This document shows positions 7,612 through 16,923 of a DNA stretch of 64,000 bases, one piece after another (within the stretch, counting starts at the first letter, position 1; the number at the start of each line of letters is the position of its first letter). A program made the position numbers and the translations under genes. This DNA comes from Sporomusa sphaeroides DSM 2875. Its GTDB lineage: Bacteria; Bacillota; Negativicutes; Sporomusales; Sporomusaceae. The stretch lies in NCBI RefSeq assembly GCF_001941975.2, contig NZ_CP146991.1:4767501-4831500 (forward strand). Direction: 5' to 3'. Below the pieces are notes generated by a model that did no database searches, was not told the DNA's origin, and saw only the letters and a program-made list of their open reading frames with translations.

Positions 7612-8871
7612 TCAATATTGGCAAGATTGGCTCGCTGACCAGCTCCATTCGGAAATTTGATCCACAAGGGTACGGATATTGGCAGAATTACCGAACAAAT
7701 CGGATACCACATTACCATCAAGCTTACGGTTATTTACCATTCCCTGCATAATCTTTTCGACTTCCGCTAAAGCCAGCGGCCGGCGATACGGTCTATTTTC
7801 AGTCAGGGCGACAAACACATCGGCTACACCCACTATTCTGGAGCCCAGACGCAGCGAAGGCGCTTGTATCCGGAAAGGATAGCCTGAGCCGTCTAAGGTC
7901 TCATGATGAAAAGCCGCCCATTCGGCTACTGTTGAAAATCCGTCTATTTTCTCCAAGATGCGGTACGTATAGTATGGATGCTGCTTGATAATAGAAAACT
8001 CGGTACTGGTTAGCTTGCCCGGTTTTTCCAGGATTTCATTCGGTATAGCCAGTTTGCCCAAATCATGAAATAAACCCGCAATTTTCATTAGCTTGACTTC
8101 CTCCTGACTGTAGCCCTTGGCCTGAGCCAAAAAGGCCGCTACCAGGGAAACACTGCGGGAATGCATACCGGTGAAACAGCTGGTTCGGTCAATAATGGTG
8201 GCAAAAATTTCACCAATATTAACAACATCATCCATATTAAAGACCATTCGCCCATAGATATCAATCTGCCGGAAAAAGTTCTGATAATAATGGGGATTGG
8301 ACAAATCCAGCCAAAAGCTTTCCTGGCGGGCAAATTCGTGCAGGGCCCGTACTAACTCGGGGTCGAAATAGCTGCCACTTAGTTCTCTAATAGCAGATAA
8401 AACGTCAGGACGCTGCTCGAATATGTAAATGTGGTCCTTGAGCAGTATCTCCAGGCGATCTGCCAAATTGATAATTCTGCTGGTTATAGGAATGGCTTTC
8501 CCGGCAAGGCCGGACGGATTGGAACCATCCCAGTTATCGTGATGATGGCGAATGGTTTCGGCCAGCATACTAAACTGCTGTGAATCCTTTAGCAGCTCAT
8601 AACCGGTTTCGGCATGACGAAAAATATCTTCTCCGGCTTTAAAGGTAAGCAATCTTTTCTTCTCCGACCAGCTAGATACTGCACCAATATCATGCAGCAA
8701 CGAAGCATATACTACGATTTGCCGCTGGCCTTCATCCAGCCCAATATGTTTAGCAATTTTGTTGGCAATGAGCGCTGTACGCCAGTGGTGCTGGGATAAC
8801 CCGCCTGTCGAAAGTTCAAAGGCTACAGACAAAGCACATACTAAATTACTCGGGTGGATAGTAAACAGCAA
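7612..8871 (-). CDS. tandem HD / HD-GYP domain phosphodiesterase
   Basis: The 419-residue protein has two metal-binding HD modules. The first (residues about 20-170) has HHWRTALIA, LLHDIGA and HHHDNWDGSNP. The second (about 215-400) has MHSRSVSLVA, FHDLGKLAIP, HPYYTYRIL and HHETLDGSGYP, the GYP-type signature of cyclic di-GMP phosphodiesterases. No signal peptide or sensor domain is present, so it is cytosolic. The start is TTG 8871 after GGGAGCGAGCCAA. It would lower c-di-GMP; the N-terminal copy is HD-GYP-like but degenerate (GSNP for GSGYP). Monocistronic as far as visible. Confidence 0.85.
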   Translation of the reverse strand: MLFTIHPSNLVCALSVAFELSTGGLSQHHWRTALIANKIAKHIGLDEGQRQIVVYASLLHDIGAVSSWSEKKRLLTFKAGEDIFRHAETGYELLKDSQQFSMLAETIRHHHDNWDGSNPSGLAGKAIPITSRIINLADRLEILLKDHIYIFEQRPDVLSAIRELSGSYFDPELVRALHEFARQESFWLDLSNPHYYQNFFRQIDIYGRMVFNMDDVVNIGEIFATIIDRTSCFTGMHSRSVSLVAAFLAQAKGYSQEEVKLMKIAGLFHDLGKLAIPNEILEKPGKLTSTEFSIIKQHPYYTYRILEKIDGFSTVAEWAAFHHETLDGSGYPFRIQAPSLRLGSRIVGVADVFVALTENRPYRRPLALAEVEKIMQGMVNNRKLDGNVVSDLFGNSANIRTLVDQISEWSWSASQSCQY

Positions 8872-8948
8872 TTGGCTCGCTCCCTATAAAAAACTATCCG
8901 CGCCAACTAACTTTACGTCTCCTGTCGCGGATGATATAACCCTGCTCA

Positions 8949-9221
8949 CTACACGTGCGCGTGTCTGTCTGACAGTTCAGCCTGTTTGGCAGAATTAAAG
9001 CGATCCTCGGTACTAAGGTATCCGGTTATCCGGCGTACCCGCTTAATCGGTGAACGCTCAACGGCTTTAACGATAATCTCTTCCCCTTCTATCTTTAACT
9101 GCACCTGGGCAAGTTCTTTATTCCGTTTCTTCCACAGCTGCAGTTCTTCAGCAACAATGGCCCTGATCTCCTCTTCCGTAATTTCTGAATCTGCCACAAC
9201 ATTTACCCCATTAATAATCAT
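8949..9221 (-). CDS. small protein resembling the C-terminal tail region of class III ribonucleotide reductase
   Basis: This 90-residue protein ends with RRITGYLSTEDRFNSAKQAELSDR, recalling the VTGYL.P..RWN.GKQAEF tail of anaerobic ribonucleotide reductase NrdD. There is no glycyl-radical motif and no cysteine, so it cannot be the enzyme itself. The N-terminal half is acidic and helical. Short proteins of this type are found alone in anaerobic Firmicutes. A regulatory or partner role is possible but not shown. The ribosome binding site GGAGGGATACCT precedes ATG 9221. Confidence 0.6.
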   Translation of the reverse strand: MIINGVNVVADSEITEEEIRAIVAEELQLWKKRNKELAQVQLKIEGEEIIVKAVERSPIKRVRRITGYLSTEDRFNSAKQAELSDRHAHV

Positions 9222-9547
9222 AGGTATCCCTCCATTGTTAAATAAGTTTAATTAAATATAGCAGTTATCCGGTAAAAATCCATAGCCACTTATTTTCAAG
9301 TCGCTATACCTTCCATTAACTAGCAATATACAACTTTCGACACCTGCCGGGAAACTCCTGTAAAGCCCGAACAAAAAACAAAAAGCCACCTGGGGGAAAC
9401 AGCAACATCTCCCGCTAGTGTCAGCAGTCTTTGAACAGAATGAGACTGCTGACACTAGCGGCTACCGTTTTTCCAGGAAGCCGTTACATTTTGCAGCAAT
9501 TGACCGCTGGCCGGACACCAAATCCGGCCATGTTTTTTTAATTCACC
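9222..9547. other. 326-bp intergenic region with long perfect hairpin and terminator
   Basis: No convincing gene is present. It holds a 19-bp perfect inverted repeat (9412-9461, listed separately) and a plus-strand terminator-like hairpin (GGCCGGA 9509-9515 / TCCGGCC 9523-9529, then TTTTTTT at 9533-9539). Both lie downstream of the aldolase gene that ends at 9548. Confidence 0.6.
9412..9461. repeat. perfect 19-bp inverted repeat with 12-nt loop
   Basis: The left arm 9412-9430 (CCGCTAGTGTCAGCAGTCT) and right arm 9443-9461 are exact reverse complements. A stem this long, without a U-run on the minus strand, is more than an ordinary terminator. It could be a bidirectional terminator for the aldolase operon or a decayed MITE. 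Confidence 0.7.
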
Positions 9548-10564
9548 TTACCGGACATGGTTGGCAATGTCCAACGCTACATCAATAATCATATCCTCCT
9601 GGCCGCCAACCATTTTTCGCCGTCCTAGTTCTAGCAGAATATCACGCGTATCAACACCGTACCTGGCAGCCGCCCGCTCGGCGTGCAGCAGGAAGCTGGA
9701 ATATACCCCGGCATAGCCGATCATAAGCGATTTGCCGTCCACCTGTACGGGATGAGTCATCCGCGGACGAACTAACTTGTCTGCGGCATCTGCCAGCTTA
9801 TATAAATCGGCTCCCACAGGTATCTCCAACTTCCGGCACACAGCAACCAGCGCTTCTGCCGGCGTATTACCCGCACCGGCACCCAGACCTGCCAGTGATA
9901 CGTCAATCCGCCCGGCACCGGCTTCGATGGCCGCAATACTGTTGGCCACTGATAAGGAAAGATTTTCGTGTGCATGGAAACCAACCTGTACTGCCGGTGA
10001 CAAGGCTTCGCGCAAGGCACTAATGCGTGCGGTCACACCTGCGGGAGTTAAATTGCCGGAGGAGTCGGTGGCATAAACGCAATTAGCTCCATAGGATTCC
10101 ATTAATTTAGCCTGTTTCACCAGTTCTGCCGGTGATATCATATGGCACATCATCAGAAAACCAACAGTGTCCAAACCGTTTTCCCGCGCAAAAGCAATAT
10201 GCTGGGCCGAAACATCGGCTTCGGTGCAATGGGTGCAGACACGTACTGTTTTGATTCCGTATTTCATGGCAGCTTTCAGGTCATGGATGGTGCCGATACC
10301 GGGAATGAGCAGTACCGAAAGCTTAGCCTTCTTTATTTTTGAGGATACGGCTTCCAGATATTCAGCATCTGTATGTTTAGCCAGGCCATATTGCAGCGAA
10401 TGTCCGCCCAGTCCATCACCATGGGTAACTTCAATAATATCCATGCCTGCTTCGTCAAGCGCCTGGGCAATAATGGCCATATCGTCGGTGGAAAACTGAT
10501 GCGCCATGGCATGCATGCCGTCCCGCATGGTTACATCGGTTAAGATAATCTTGTGATTATTCAT
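9548..10564 (-). CDS. mhpE: 4-hydroxy-2-oxovalerate aldolase
   Basis: The protein (338 residues, normal for DmpG/MhpE) cleaves 4-hydroxy-2-oxovalerate to pyruvate and acetaldehyde. Visible family features are the N-terminal [17 protein letters not shown] metal-binding start, the [10 protein letters not shown] loop, and the [14 protein letters not shown] metal-ligand histidines; the C-terminal communication domain is present. It follows the dehydrogenase gene by 2 nt, whose stop codon lies in this gene's ribosome binding site, so translation is probably coupled. The two enzymes form a channelling complex in known systems. No ring-cleavage genes are near, so the pathway feeding it is not visible here. 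Confidence 0.93.
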   Translation of the reverse strand: MNNHKIILTDVTMRDGMHAMAHQFSTDDMAIIAQALDEAGMDIIEVTHGDGLGGHSLQYGLAKHTDAEYLEAVSSKIKKAKLSVLLIPGIGTIHDLKAAMKYGIKTVRVCTHCTEADVSAQHIAFARENGLDTVGFLMMCHMISPAELVKQAKLMESYGANCVYATDSSGNLTPAGVTARISALREALSPAVQVGFHAHENLSLSVANSIAAIEAGAGRIDVSLAGLGAGAGNTPAEALVAVCRKLEIPVGADLYKLADAADKLVRPRMTHPVQVDGKSLMIGYAGVYSSFLLHAERAAARYGVDTRDILLELGRRKMVGGQEDMIIDVALDIANHVR

Positions 10565-10566
10565 CC

Positions 10567-11472
10567 TTATCCCTCCTGTTTAACGCCAAAGCGCTCGGTT
10601 GCCAGCATTTCTGCAACACGCACGGCAGCGCAATTCATAATATCCAAATTACCCGAGTAGCTGGGGAGAAAATCACCCAATCCCTCTACTTCAATGAAAA
10701 CAGTTACTCGCTTGCCATCAAACTGCGGTGGATGTTTAAGCCGGTAACCGGGTACATACTGCTGAACCTCTTTGACCATCTTTTCAATGGATTGGGCAAC
10801 GGCCTGCTCGACTGCCGGGCCCTCTTGCTCCATCAGGCAGCGCACCGTATTGCGCATCATGATCGGCGGTTCAGCCGGATTAAGGATAATAATGGCTTTT
10901 CCCTGTTTGGCGCCGGCAACCTTGACTTGTGCCAAACCGGTTGTTTCGGTAAATTCGTCGATATTTGCCCTGGTACCAGGTCCGGCCGAACGGCTGGAAA
11001 TGGTTGCAACAATTTCCGCATAATTTACAGGAACAATTTGATTCACGGCATAGGTAATGGGTATGGTAGCCTGCCCACCGCAGGTAACCATATTTACGTT
11101 GTCGGCCATTAATCCTGCCTGCATATTGACGGAGGGAATCACAAAAGGCCCTACTGCGGCTGGCGTCAAATCAATAGCGATCTTGCCAAGCTCACGGTAA
11201 ACCGGCGCATTCTCGATATGAGCTTGCGCACTGGTGGAGTCAAAAATAATATCAAATAAATCGGCATGTTCGCGAACCCCGTCAATGCTTTTATGAGAGA
11301 CGGCCAGACCTTCCTTCCCGGCCCGCTCCAAGCCTTGCGACTGCGGGTCAATGCCGATCATGACCGTTGCCTCCAGGACTTTGCTGCGCTTTAACTTATA
11401 CATAAGATCTGTCCCGATATTCCCCGAACCCATAATAGCTGCTCGTACTTTTTTCAAGGTTGTCGCCTCCAA
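10567..11472 (-). CDS. mhpF: acetaldehyde dehydrogenase (acetylating)
   Basis: The 301-residue enzyme converts acetaldehyde, CoA and NAD+ to acetyl-CoA, receiving acetaldehyde from the aldolase encoded next to it. The N-terminal NAD-binding motif is [17 protein letters not shown]; the catalytic cysteine is in [12 protein letters not shown] (about residue 129). The C-terminal dimerisation domain contains [13 protein letters not shown]. Length and domain order match DmpF/MhpF. It is the first gene of a two-gene operon, with the IclR regulator gene 146 bp upstream on the same strand. Confidence 0.93.
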   Translation of the reverse strand: MEATTLKKVRAAIMGSGNIGTDLMYKLKRSKVLEATVMIGIDPQSQGLERAGKEGLAVSHKSIDGVREHADLFDIIFDSTSAQAHIENAPVYRELGKIAIDLTPAAVGPFVIPSVNMQAGLMADNVNMVTCGGQATIPITYAVNQIVPVNYAEIVATISSRSAGPGTRANIDEFTETTGLAQVKVAGAKQGKAIIILNPAEPPIMMRNTVRCLMEQEGPAVEQAVAQSIEKMVKEVQQYVPGYRLKHPPQFDGKRVTVFIEVEGLGDFLPSYSGNLDIMNCAAVRVAEMLATERFGVKQEG

Positions 11473-11618
11473 ACATTTAGATTGAAACAGAGCTTGCCTC
11501 AGACTGCTGCTTCCCTTGCGGACAGTTTCGGCAAAATAACTTTTAATGAATTCTACATTATCAAACTTAATTCTTAAATTTTGACAGACGATTACCAGCT
11601 GTCTATGTTGGTTTAGAT

Positions 11619-12386
11619 TTACGGTCTGTAGCCTAACCTGCGGGAAATCTCGGCGGCTGCCTGCCGTACAATACCGACCAGTTCTTGCATGCGCTTTTCA
11701 TCCAGCCTGGCGGAAGGTCCTGCCACACTAATGGCTGCCACAGCGTTGCCGGTGTGATCAAAGACTGGTGCAGCAACACAGCTAAGCCCGATTTCGTTCT
11801 CTTCTTTGTCAAAGGCATACCCCTGCTGCCTTACTTGCCGCAGATGTGCAAGCAGCTCTTCCCTGCTGCCGATACTATGCTCGGTTACTTGCCGCAAAAC
11901 AGGTGGAATGAGCTCACACAGCTCAGCATCACTCTTATTGGCCAGCAGGACTTTGCCAACACCGGTGACATAAGCCGGAAAGCTCATGCCAATGGAGGTA
12001 AATACCTGAAATGACCGGTTTGAGGTACATTTATCAATATAAACAACGTCAGTGCCCCGCAGAATGACAAGATGCACGGTTTCACCTACCTGGGCAGCCA
12101 GGTCCTGTATTACCGAACCGGCAACTCCCCGGATCTCCAACCTGTCCAATAGCCGGTTGCTCAGAACCAGCAGATGCATTCCCAGCCGGTATTTGCCTCT
12201 TTCCTCATCTTGCTCAACCAAGCCATAATGCTTGAGGGTATTTAAAATTCCATGCACGGTACTTTTATTTAAATTAAGCTCGTTTGCAATCGCCTGTAAC
12301 GTAAGTTCCGAATTATTACCGTTAAAGCAATTTAAAATCTGAATGGCCCGCTCGATGGACTGAACCATAACACCTTGTTGCGCCAC
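11619..12386 (-). CDS. IclR-family transcriptional regulator
   Basis: The 255-residue protein has an N-terminal winged helix (residues 9-70, LTLQAIANELNLNKSTVHGILNTL) and a C-terminal effector domain (about 80-250) with the SGREELLAHLRQVRQQGYAFD and GLSCVAAPVFDHTGNAVAAIS signatures. It lies 146 bp upstream of mhpFE on the same strand and is the likely local regulator of that pair. Its ligand cannot be read from the sequence. The start codon is ATG 12386. Confidence 0.9.
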   Translation of the reverse strand: MAQQGVMVQSIERAIQILNCFNGNNSELTLQAIANELNLNKSTVHGILNTLKHYGLVEQDEERGKYRLGMHLLVLSNRLLDRLEIRGVAGSVIQDLAAQVGETVHLVILRGTDVVYIDKCTSNRSFQVFTSIGMSFPAYVTGVGKVLLANKSDAELCELIPPVLRQVTEHSIGSREELLAHLRQVRQQGYAFDKEENEIGLSCVAAPVFDHTGNAVAAISVAGPSARLDEKRMQELVGIVRQAAAEISRRLGYRP

Positions 12387-12637
12387 ATCATCTTCTCCTT
12401 AAGCATTTTTTGCTTACCTGACAATCCTTGCTTGGGATGAGAATTCGTGGCCCTTAAGATATTTCCTCCTTTTTGGGCTTCGGCTTTCTTACTTAATGTA
12501 GCGGCTTCCCCTCCCTCGCGTTCTACATTATAGAATATCGTTCTCGTTGTGGTGTTAATTGATACATTCGCTAAACTTCTATAAATTCCTTGCTGACATT
12601 TTCCTTTCCGAACATTTTTATAGCATGCGGTTATTCT

Positions 12638-13267
12638 CTACGCTCTGATCAATTGAAGTATGTCACTAGCAGCTTCATACGGATCTTGAGCAGCAATAAT
12701 TGCCGACACCACTGCGACACCAGCTATGCCTGTTTCCATAACTGGCTGAACATTACTCCTATTAATTCCGCCAATAGCAACAACCGGAATCCGTACCTGT
12801 TCCTTAATGGATTTTAATGCCGCTAAACTCACACTATCGGCATCATCCTTGGTATTTGTGGGAAAGACGGCTCCTACGCCCAGATAATCAGCCCCTTGCT
12901 CCTGCGCCAGTAATGCTTCTTCCAGAGTTGACGCAGATACGCCAATAATTTTGTCAGGTCCCAAGAGACGCCGTGCCACTGCTAGCGGCAAATCTTCCTG
13001 CCCAATATGCAGCCCGGCGGCGTCTACCGCTAACGCAATATCTGCCCGGTCATTGACAATAAGTGGTATACCATATTTGTCGGTAATACTTTTTATCCTG
13101 GAGGTCACTTGAAAAAATTCTAGGGTTGACAGATTTTTCTCCCGCACCTGCACTACCGTAGCTCCCCCCTGCAGTGCCTGCTCCACGGTTGCCACAAGGT
13201 CCTTGCCGCCAAGACAATCCCTGTCGGTTACTAAATATAAGGAATAATCCACATTATTGTTATGCAT
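12638..13267 (-). CDS. thiE: thiamine-phosphate synthase
   Basis: ThiE joins HMP diphosphate and thiazole phosphate to thiamine phosphate. The TIM-barrel motifs are present: YLVTDRD at the start, GATVVQVREKN, IPLIVNDRADIALAVDAAGLHIGQEDLP, GVSASTLEEA, LGVGAVFPTNTK and VAIGGINRSNV. I place the start at ATG 13267 (209 residues), 8 nt inside thiM. A GTG at 13282 would add five residues. It is the last gene of the riboswitch-controlled cytX-thiM-thiE operon. Confidence 0.93.
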   Translation of the reverse strand: MHNNNVDYSLYLVTDRDCLGGKDLVATVEQALQGGATVVQVREKNLSTLEFFQVTSRIKSITDKYGIPLIVNDRADIALAVDAAGLHIGQEDLPLAVARRLLGPDKIIGVSASTLEEALLAQEQGADYLGVGAVFPTNTKDDADSVSLAALKSIKEQVRIPVVAIGGINRSNVQPVMETGIAGVAVVSAIIAAQDPYEAASDILQLIRA

Positions 13268-14072
13268 TTGAAATTCTGCCACCTTTCGTGATTAATTCCG
13301 GTGTCATCGCCCACACCGCGTCAAACAATCGCATCCGGAAGGTTCCAACCCCTTCGCCGGCCTGCAGGGATTGCTGCGCAATCTCCCCGGCCATTCCCAT
13401 AGTCATTACTCCCGCGGCAGCTCCGGTAAAGCAATCGCCGGTTGCGCCGCAATAGCAGGCAATTAAAGAGGTCGCCATACAGCCGGTGCCTGTTACCTGA
13501 GACAAGATCGCATGACCGTTGTCAATACGGCACACCCGCTCCCCTGCGGCAATAATATCCTGCTTGCCGGTGATGGCAATTACACAGCCAAGTTTCTGCG
13601 AAAGCTGCCTGGCCACCGTTTCCCCGCCGGCCTCGTCGGCAACAGAATCAACCCCTTTAATACCGGCATCAAGTCCGGCGATAATTTTGATTTCCGACAT
13701 ATTACCGCGAATGACAGAAGGCCCGACCTCCTGAATAATCTTCTTTGCCGTGGCGGTACGCAGGGCTGTAGCCCCCACCCCCACCGGATCAAAAACAATG
13801 GCAATGCCCTTTTCCCTGGCCTTTTTACCGACAGCCATCATGGATTCGATGTTCCGGGAGTTTAAGGTTCCGATATTTAATACCAGAGCAGACGCGAACG
13901 AAACCATTTCTGCCACTTCACCGATGTCATCAGCCATAACCGGCGAAGCGCCGATGGCCAAGGTTATGTTGGCACAATCATTTACCGTCACATAGTTGGT
14001 AATGTGATGGACTAAAGGCTTTTTTTCCTTCAAGGTTAAGAGGCTATCGGATATTTTTTGCAGGATTTCCAT
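13260..14072 (-). CDS. thiM: hydroxyethylthiazole kinase
   Basis: ThiM phosphorylates the thiazole alcohol THZ for thiamine salvage. The ribokinase-like protein (about 270 residues) shows KPLVHHITNYVTVNDCAN, the SPVMADD loop, VFDPVGVGAT, VIRGNMSEI and the GTGCMATSLIACYCGA anion-hole/catalytic segment. The preferred start is ATG 14072 after GGGGGTATACGCAAAC, overlapping cytX by 37 nt. An upstream in-frame ATG at 14090 is an alternative. It overlaps thiE downstream. Confidence 0.93.
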   Translation of the reverse strand: MEILQKISDSLLTLKEKKPLVHHITNYVTVNDCANITLAIGASPVMADDIGEVAEMVSFASALVLNIGTLNSRNIESMMAVGKKAREKGIAIVFDPVGVGATALRTATAKKIIQEVGPSVIRGNMSEIKIIAGLDAGIKGVDSVADEAGGETVARQLSQKLGCVIAITGKQDIIAAGERVCRIDNGHAILSQVTGTGCMATSLIACYCGATGDCFTGAAAGVMTMGMAGEIAQQSLQAGEGVGTFRMRLFDAVWAMTPELITKGGRISNA

Positions 14073-15262
14073 GTTTGCGTATACCCCCATACAATTCTAT
14101 ATAATACTGCTGTAATCACCATGACCGGAATAGTGGCTCCGAAAACAAAGTCCAGCGTAATAAATTGATAATACATTCCTACCCCGAGTGCCCAAACTAT
14201 CAGCGCGCCCCAATTAACAAGCATCTCATCCTGTACTTTGCGATTTTTAATAATAAAATACTCTGTCAGCAAAACGGCAAACAGGGGAGCAAAAACAGAG
14301 CCGATGGCAATAAGGAAATTCTCATACTGTTCAATATTAACCCAGAGAGCTATGATGGTGCCAATCACTGTCATAACCAGGGCTACCCGTTTTTCATCAA
14401 ATTTGGGAAAGACATTGCCAAAACTGACCCCTGCGGAATAGGCGTCCAGAAAAGTAGTGGTTACTGTTGCCAGGATAATAATCCCCAGGGCTGATAAACC
14501 AAGATTGGCTGCCAGCAGCATGGCCGAGGGTTCCGGGTTTCCGGCAATAATGGCGGCTCCCAGACCAATGATATACATCCAGCAACTACCCACAAAATAT
14601 CCCAGACCACTTCCCCAGGCCGCACTGGCTTTACTTTTGGCAAAACGGGTATAATCCGCAATCAAAGGCAGCCAGGAAAGCGGCATAATAACACTTAATT
14701 CTACAGCCTGGCCGAAAGACATGCCCCCGGCAGGCGGCGCCAATAACGCGGTACTGTCTTTAAATACAACACTGCTTAGCACCACAGTAATACCCAGCAG
14801 GAGGAACACAGCTAACATATTGGCTTTCTTGACCCCGCCTTCCCTTCCCAGTATGATCCACAGGAAAACTAAGCCACCAATGCCGATACTCCATAAAGAC
14901 AGCTGATCCAAGCCCCACAGCAGTTTACTAATCTCATTGGCTGAACGGGCGGCTGCAATAATCATAACTGCCGTCCAACCCAGCAATTGCAAAACATTTA
15001 ATACCGAAAATAAATAGGAGCCATAGGTACCAAAAGAAATCCGGGTAGATACCAGCGCCGGTATTCGCTCTTGGGTACCAATCCAACCAGCCAGCACCAA
15101 AATCCCCGTCCCTGCCACATGCCCAAGCACAATCGCAGCCACCCCGCTTTGAAAACCGAGCGGAGCCAAAAGCCCGCCTGTCAGTATCTCAGCAATGGAT
15201 ATAGCGGCCCCAAACCACAAAAATAAATAATGCTTAAAACCTAATGTATTATCCTCACTCAT
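14036..15262 (-). CDS. cytX: CytX-type hydroxymethylpyrimidine transporter
   Basis: About 408 residues form twelve hydrophobic helices of the NCS1 cytosine/purine permease family. The gene is the first of an operon with thiM and thiE under a TPP riboswitch, the standard context for CytX importing the pyrimidine precursor HMP. The N-terminus FKHYLFLWFGAAISIAEILTGG and the segment PLSWLPLIADYTRFAK are typical of the family. ATG 15262 is preferred (GGTGGGTTGGATT upstream). HMP specificity is inferred from context. Confidence 0.88.
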   Translation of the reverse strand: MSEDNTLGFKHYLFLWFGAAISIAEILTGGLLAPLGFQSGVAAIVLGHVAGTGILVLAGWIGTQERIPALVSTRISFGTYGSYLFSVLNVLQLLGWTAVMIIAAARSANEISKLLWGLDQLSLWSIGIGGLVFLWIILGREGGVKKANMLAVFLLLGITVVLSSVVFKDSTALLAPPAGGMSFGQAVELSVIMPLSWLPLIADYTRFAKSKASAAWGSGLGYFVGSCWMYIIGLGAAIIAGNPEPSAMLLAANLGLSALGIIILATVTTTFLDAYSAGVSFGNVFPKFDEKRVALVMTVIGTIIALWVNIEQYENFLIAIGSVFAPLFAVLLTEYFIIKNRKVQDEMLVNWGALIVWALGVGMYYQFITLDFVFGATIPVMVITAVLYRIVWGYTQTWKSCKKYPIAS

Positions 15263-15339
15263 AATCCAACCCACCTGCCTTTACAAGAATTGCAGAAATA
15301 ATGGATTCCAATAACAGGTCGCCCACGGAAAAGGAATGC

Positions 15340-15380
15340 GGTTACTTTAAAAAATTAAAAGCACATCCGTCAGGATGTGC
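15340..15380 (-). terminator. riboswitch expression-platform terminator
   Basis: Between the TPP aptamer and cytX, the minus strand has GCACATCCTGACGGATGTGC (15361-15380) followed by TTTTAATTTTTT. It is a classic intrinsic terminator in the right place for transcription attenuation when TPP is bound. Confidence 0.85.
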
Positions 15381-15396
15381 TTGCAAAGTATTGTAA

Positions 15397-15484
15397 CATC
15401 CCTACGCTGGCATTACCCAGATCAGGTCAAAGGGTCATAGATTTGATCAGATCTATCTCTCAGCCGGCCTTTCCAGCTCCCCTA
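15397..15484 (-). promoter_or_regulatory. TPP riboswitch (THI element)
   Basis: The minus strand carries the conserved THI-box parts in order: GGGGAGC at the 5' end, GGCTGAGAG, an internal variable hairpin, then CCCTTTGACCTGATCTGGGT and TAATGCCAGCGTAGGGA. It precedes a terminator and cytX-thiM-thiE and will switch the operon off when thiamine diphosphate is plentiful. Confidence 0.97.
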
Positions 15485-15665
15485 TAAAACACGCCTATTC
15501 TCTTTTTCCATTTTATAGTAACACATCTGTGTACTATTTTCAATAAAAAGTTCAGGAGCTTGGTGGTAGCCGCTTCAAACCGGTTTGCCTTTCAAGCAAG
15601 GCTCTGTCTCCATATCCATATAAATGAAGTAGCCGCACCCCGAGGGCTGCGGCTACTGCGGCACA

Positions 15666-16046
15666 TTAATCTGACGCTCCGGCACCAATGGCAATTCCGA
15701 TCAAAAGAGCTGCAATTTCGCGCAATGCATTGTCATGCCGGTCTTTTTCCTGCCTTTGGCGCTCCCGCCATTCACGCTCGCTTTCATGAGGCCGCTGTTT
15801 CATTTCCCGCTCATGACGTTCGTTTTCCTGGCGTTTCCGTTCATCATGTTTGCGTTTCTGCTCGTCATGCTTACGCTTTTGTTCATTGTCATGGTCGTGG
15901 CGGTTATCACGCTGATGATACGCCATTCGGTTAGAACCATTATTATGTATAGATCCAGGTGCCGCAGCAGCTACCGACGAAAACATGCCAACTTGCAATA
16001 AACCGACCATGGAATATATGATTGCCTTTTTCGCCACAAACTTCAT
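15666..16046 (-). CDS. secreted highly charged protein, unknown function
   Basis: The protein (about 126 residues from ATG 16046) has a signal peptide (KKAIIYSMVGLLQVGMFSSVAAAAP) and then a long hydrophilic region of K/R/E/D/H repeats, with the unit EQKRKHD repeated twice and HDERKRQ following. It ends in a short glycine-rich hydrophobic helix (IAALLIGIAIGAGASD). A charged helical rod with a hydrophobic tail could bridge cell-envelope layers. No family is recognised. A GC-rich hairpin at about 15630-15660 follows the gene. Confidence 0.6.
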   Translation of the reverse strand: MKFVAKKAIIYSMVGLLQVGMFSSVAAAAPGSIHNNGSNRMAYHQRDNRHDHDNEQKRKHDEQKRKHDERKRQENERHEREMKQRPHESEREWRERQRQEKDRHDNALREIAALLIGIAIGAGASD

Positions 16047-16126
16047 ATGAACCACTTCCTCTTATTATTATGCTTTAATGATAGCATCCACTTTTTTGAT
16101 TTTTATTAGAAAATACTGGCTGAAAA

Positions 16127-16161
16127 TAAAAAAAGCCGTTTACCTTAAAAAGGCAAACGGC
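16127..16161 (-). terminator. intrinsic terminator of the flavodoxin gene
   Basis: On the minus strand, GCCGTTTGCC pairs with GGTAAACGGC (16135-16161) and is followed by seven T residues. It lies 39 bp beyond the flavodoxin stop codon. Confidence 0.85.
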
Positions 16162-16199
16162 CCAAAAATTTAATATTTTATACGAACACGTCACACCCC

Positions 16200-16637
16200 T
16201 TAAGCAAGGGCAGAAGTAAGTTTAGCTCCTAATTCTTTGCATTTAGCAAGACCTGCGTCATCAGGAGTACTTTGAACTGTCAACCCGTCGTCCACCAACA
16301 CAACACCGAGTTTCTTCATCCGCTCCATCCAATCTCTCATCCATTGTCCGTCGCCCCAATCGTAAGATCCGAACAAAGCTAATGGTATGCCGGATAAGCT
16401 TTGCCCCTCCAGGGATTGAATGAATGGCTCCATCTCGGATTCTTCCAGAACTTCATCCCCCATGGAAGGGCATCCAAGAGCAACAGCATTGGCACTAAGC
16501 ACATCCTCAATCGAAGCCTTATCAACAGAAGTTAACTGCACGGTAACTCCATCCAAGCCGGCCCCTGCCGCAACTGCTTTCGCCATCTCCTCTGTATTGC
16601 CTGTGCCACTCCAGTAAATAACCACTACTTTTTTCAT
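16200..16637 (-). CDS. short-chain flavodoxin
   Basis: The 145-residue protein is a low-potential FMN electron carrier. The phosphate-binding loop WSGTGNTEEMA follows the first strand; ALGCPSMGDEVLEESEMEPF and LALFGSYDWGDGQWMRDW provide the isoalloxazine-flanking loops. The ribosome binding site GGAGGGATGAATT precedes ATG 16637. A perfect-consensus 7-1-7 Fur box lies about 100 bp upstream, so it is probably made under iron limitation to replace ferredoxin. Confidence 0.93.
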   Translation of the reverse strand: MKKVVVIYWSGTGNTEEMAKAVAAGAGLDGVTVQLTSVDKASIEDVLSANAVALGCPSMGDEVLEESEMEPFIQSLEGQSLSGIPLALFGSYDWGDGQWMRDWMERMKKLGVVLVDDGLTVQSTPDDAGLAKCKELGAKLTSALA

Positions 16638-16739
16638 AATTCATCCCTCCATATATTTGGGCCTCAGGTAAAAATACCCAGCCTTGTTCCACGCTATTTG
16701 ATAACTTGCGGTTCATCAGACTCCCAATTATTTTGTTAT

Positions 16740-16754
16740 TGAAAATAATTCTCA
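16740..16754. promoter_or_regulatory. Fur box upstream of flavodoxin
   Basis: TGAAAATAATTCTCA is a 7-1-7 inverted repeat matching the TGAnAATnATTnTCA Fur consensus at every fixed position. It sits between a minus-strand terminator and the flavodoxin gene. Confidence 0.75.
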
Positions 16755-16763
16755 ATAAATTGT

Positions 16764-16923
16764 CGAAAAAATAAGCCTGCGCAGGCTTTTGTTAATAATG
16801 CACTTAATTGAGATGCGGCTAGACTATCTTCCATTAATAAGCCACTTGCAGCAGCCGGAAATCTTAAAACGGTGTAGTCATCGCCAGAGACAACTATCAT
16901 CCCATCGAGTGATAACAATTCTC
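16764..16923 (-). ncRNA. candidate Fur-regulated small RNA
   Basis: The minus strand has a near-perfect promoter: TTGACA (16953-16958), a 17-bp spacer, TAATAT (16930-16935). A 7-1-7 Fur-like operator (16910-16924, TGATAACAATTCTCA) overlaps the expected start. About 150 nt downstream lies an intrinsic terminator (AGCCTGC/GCAGGCT at 16774-16787, then TTATTTTTT). The transcript would be about 155 nt. A short open frame of up to 60 codons (from TTG 16918 or ATG 16900) crosses it without a clear ribosome binding site. A small protein is the alternative reading. Confidence 0.5.

Noticed and set aside
12387-12637. Possible extra gene between the IclR regulator and thiE
   Set aside because: No frame has both a start with ribosome binding site and sensible composition.
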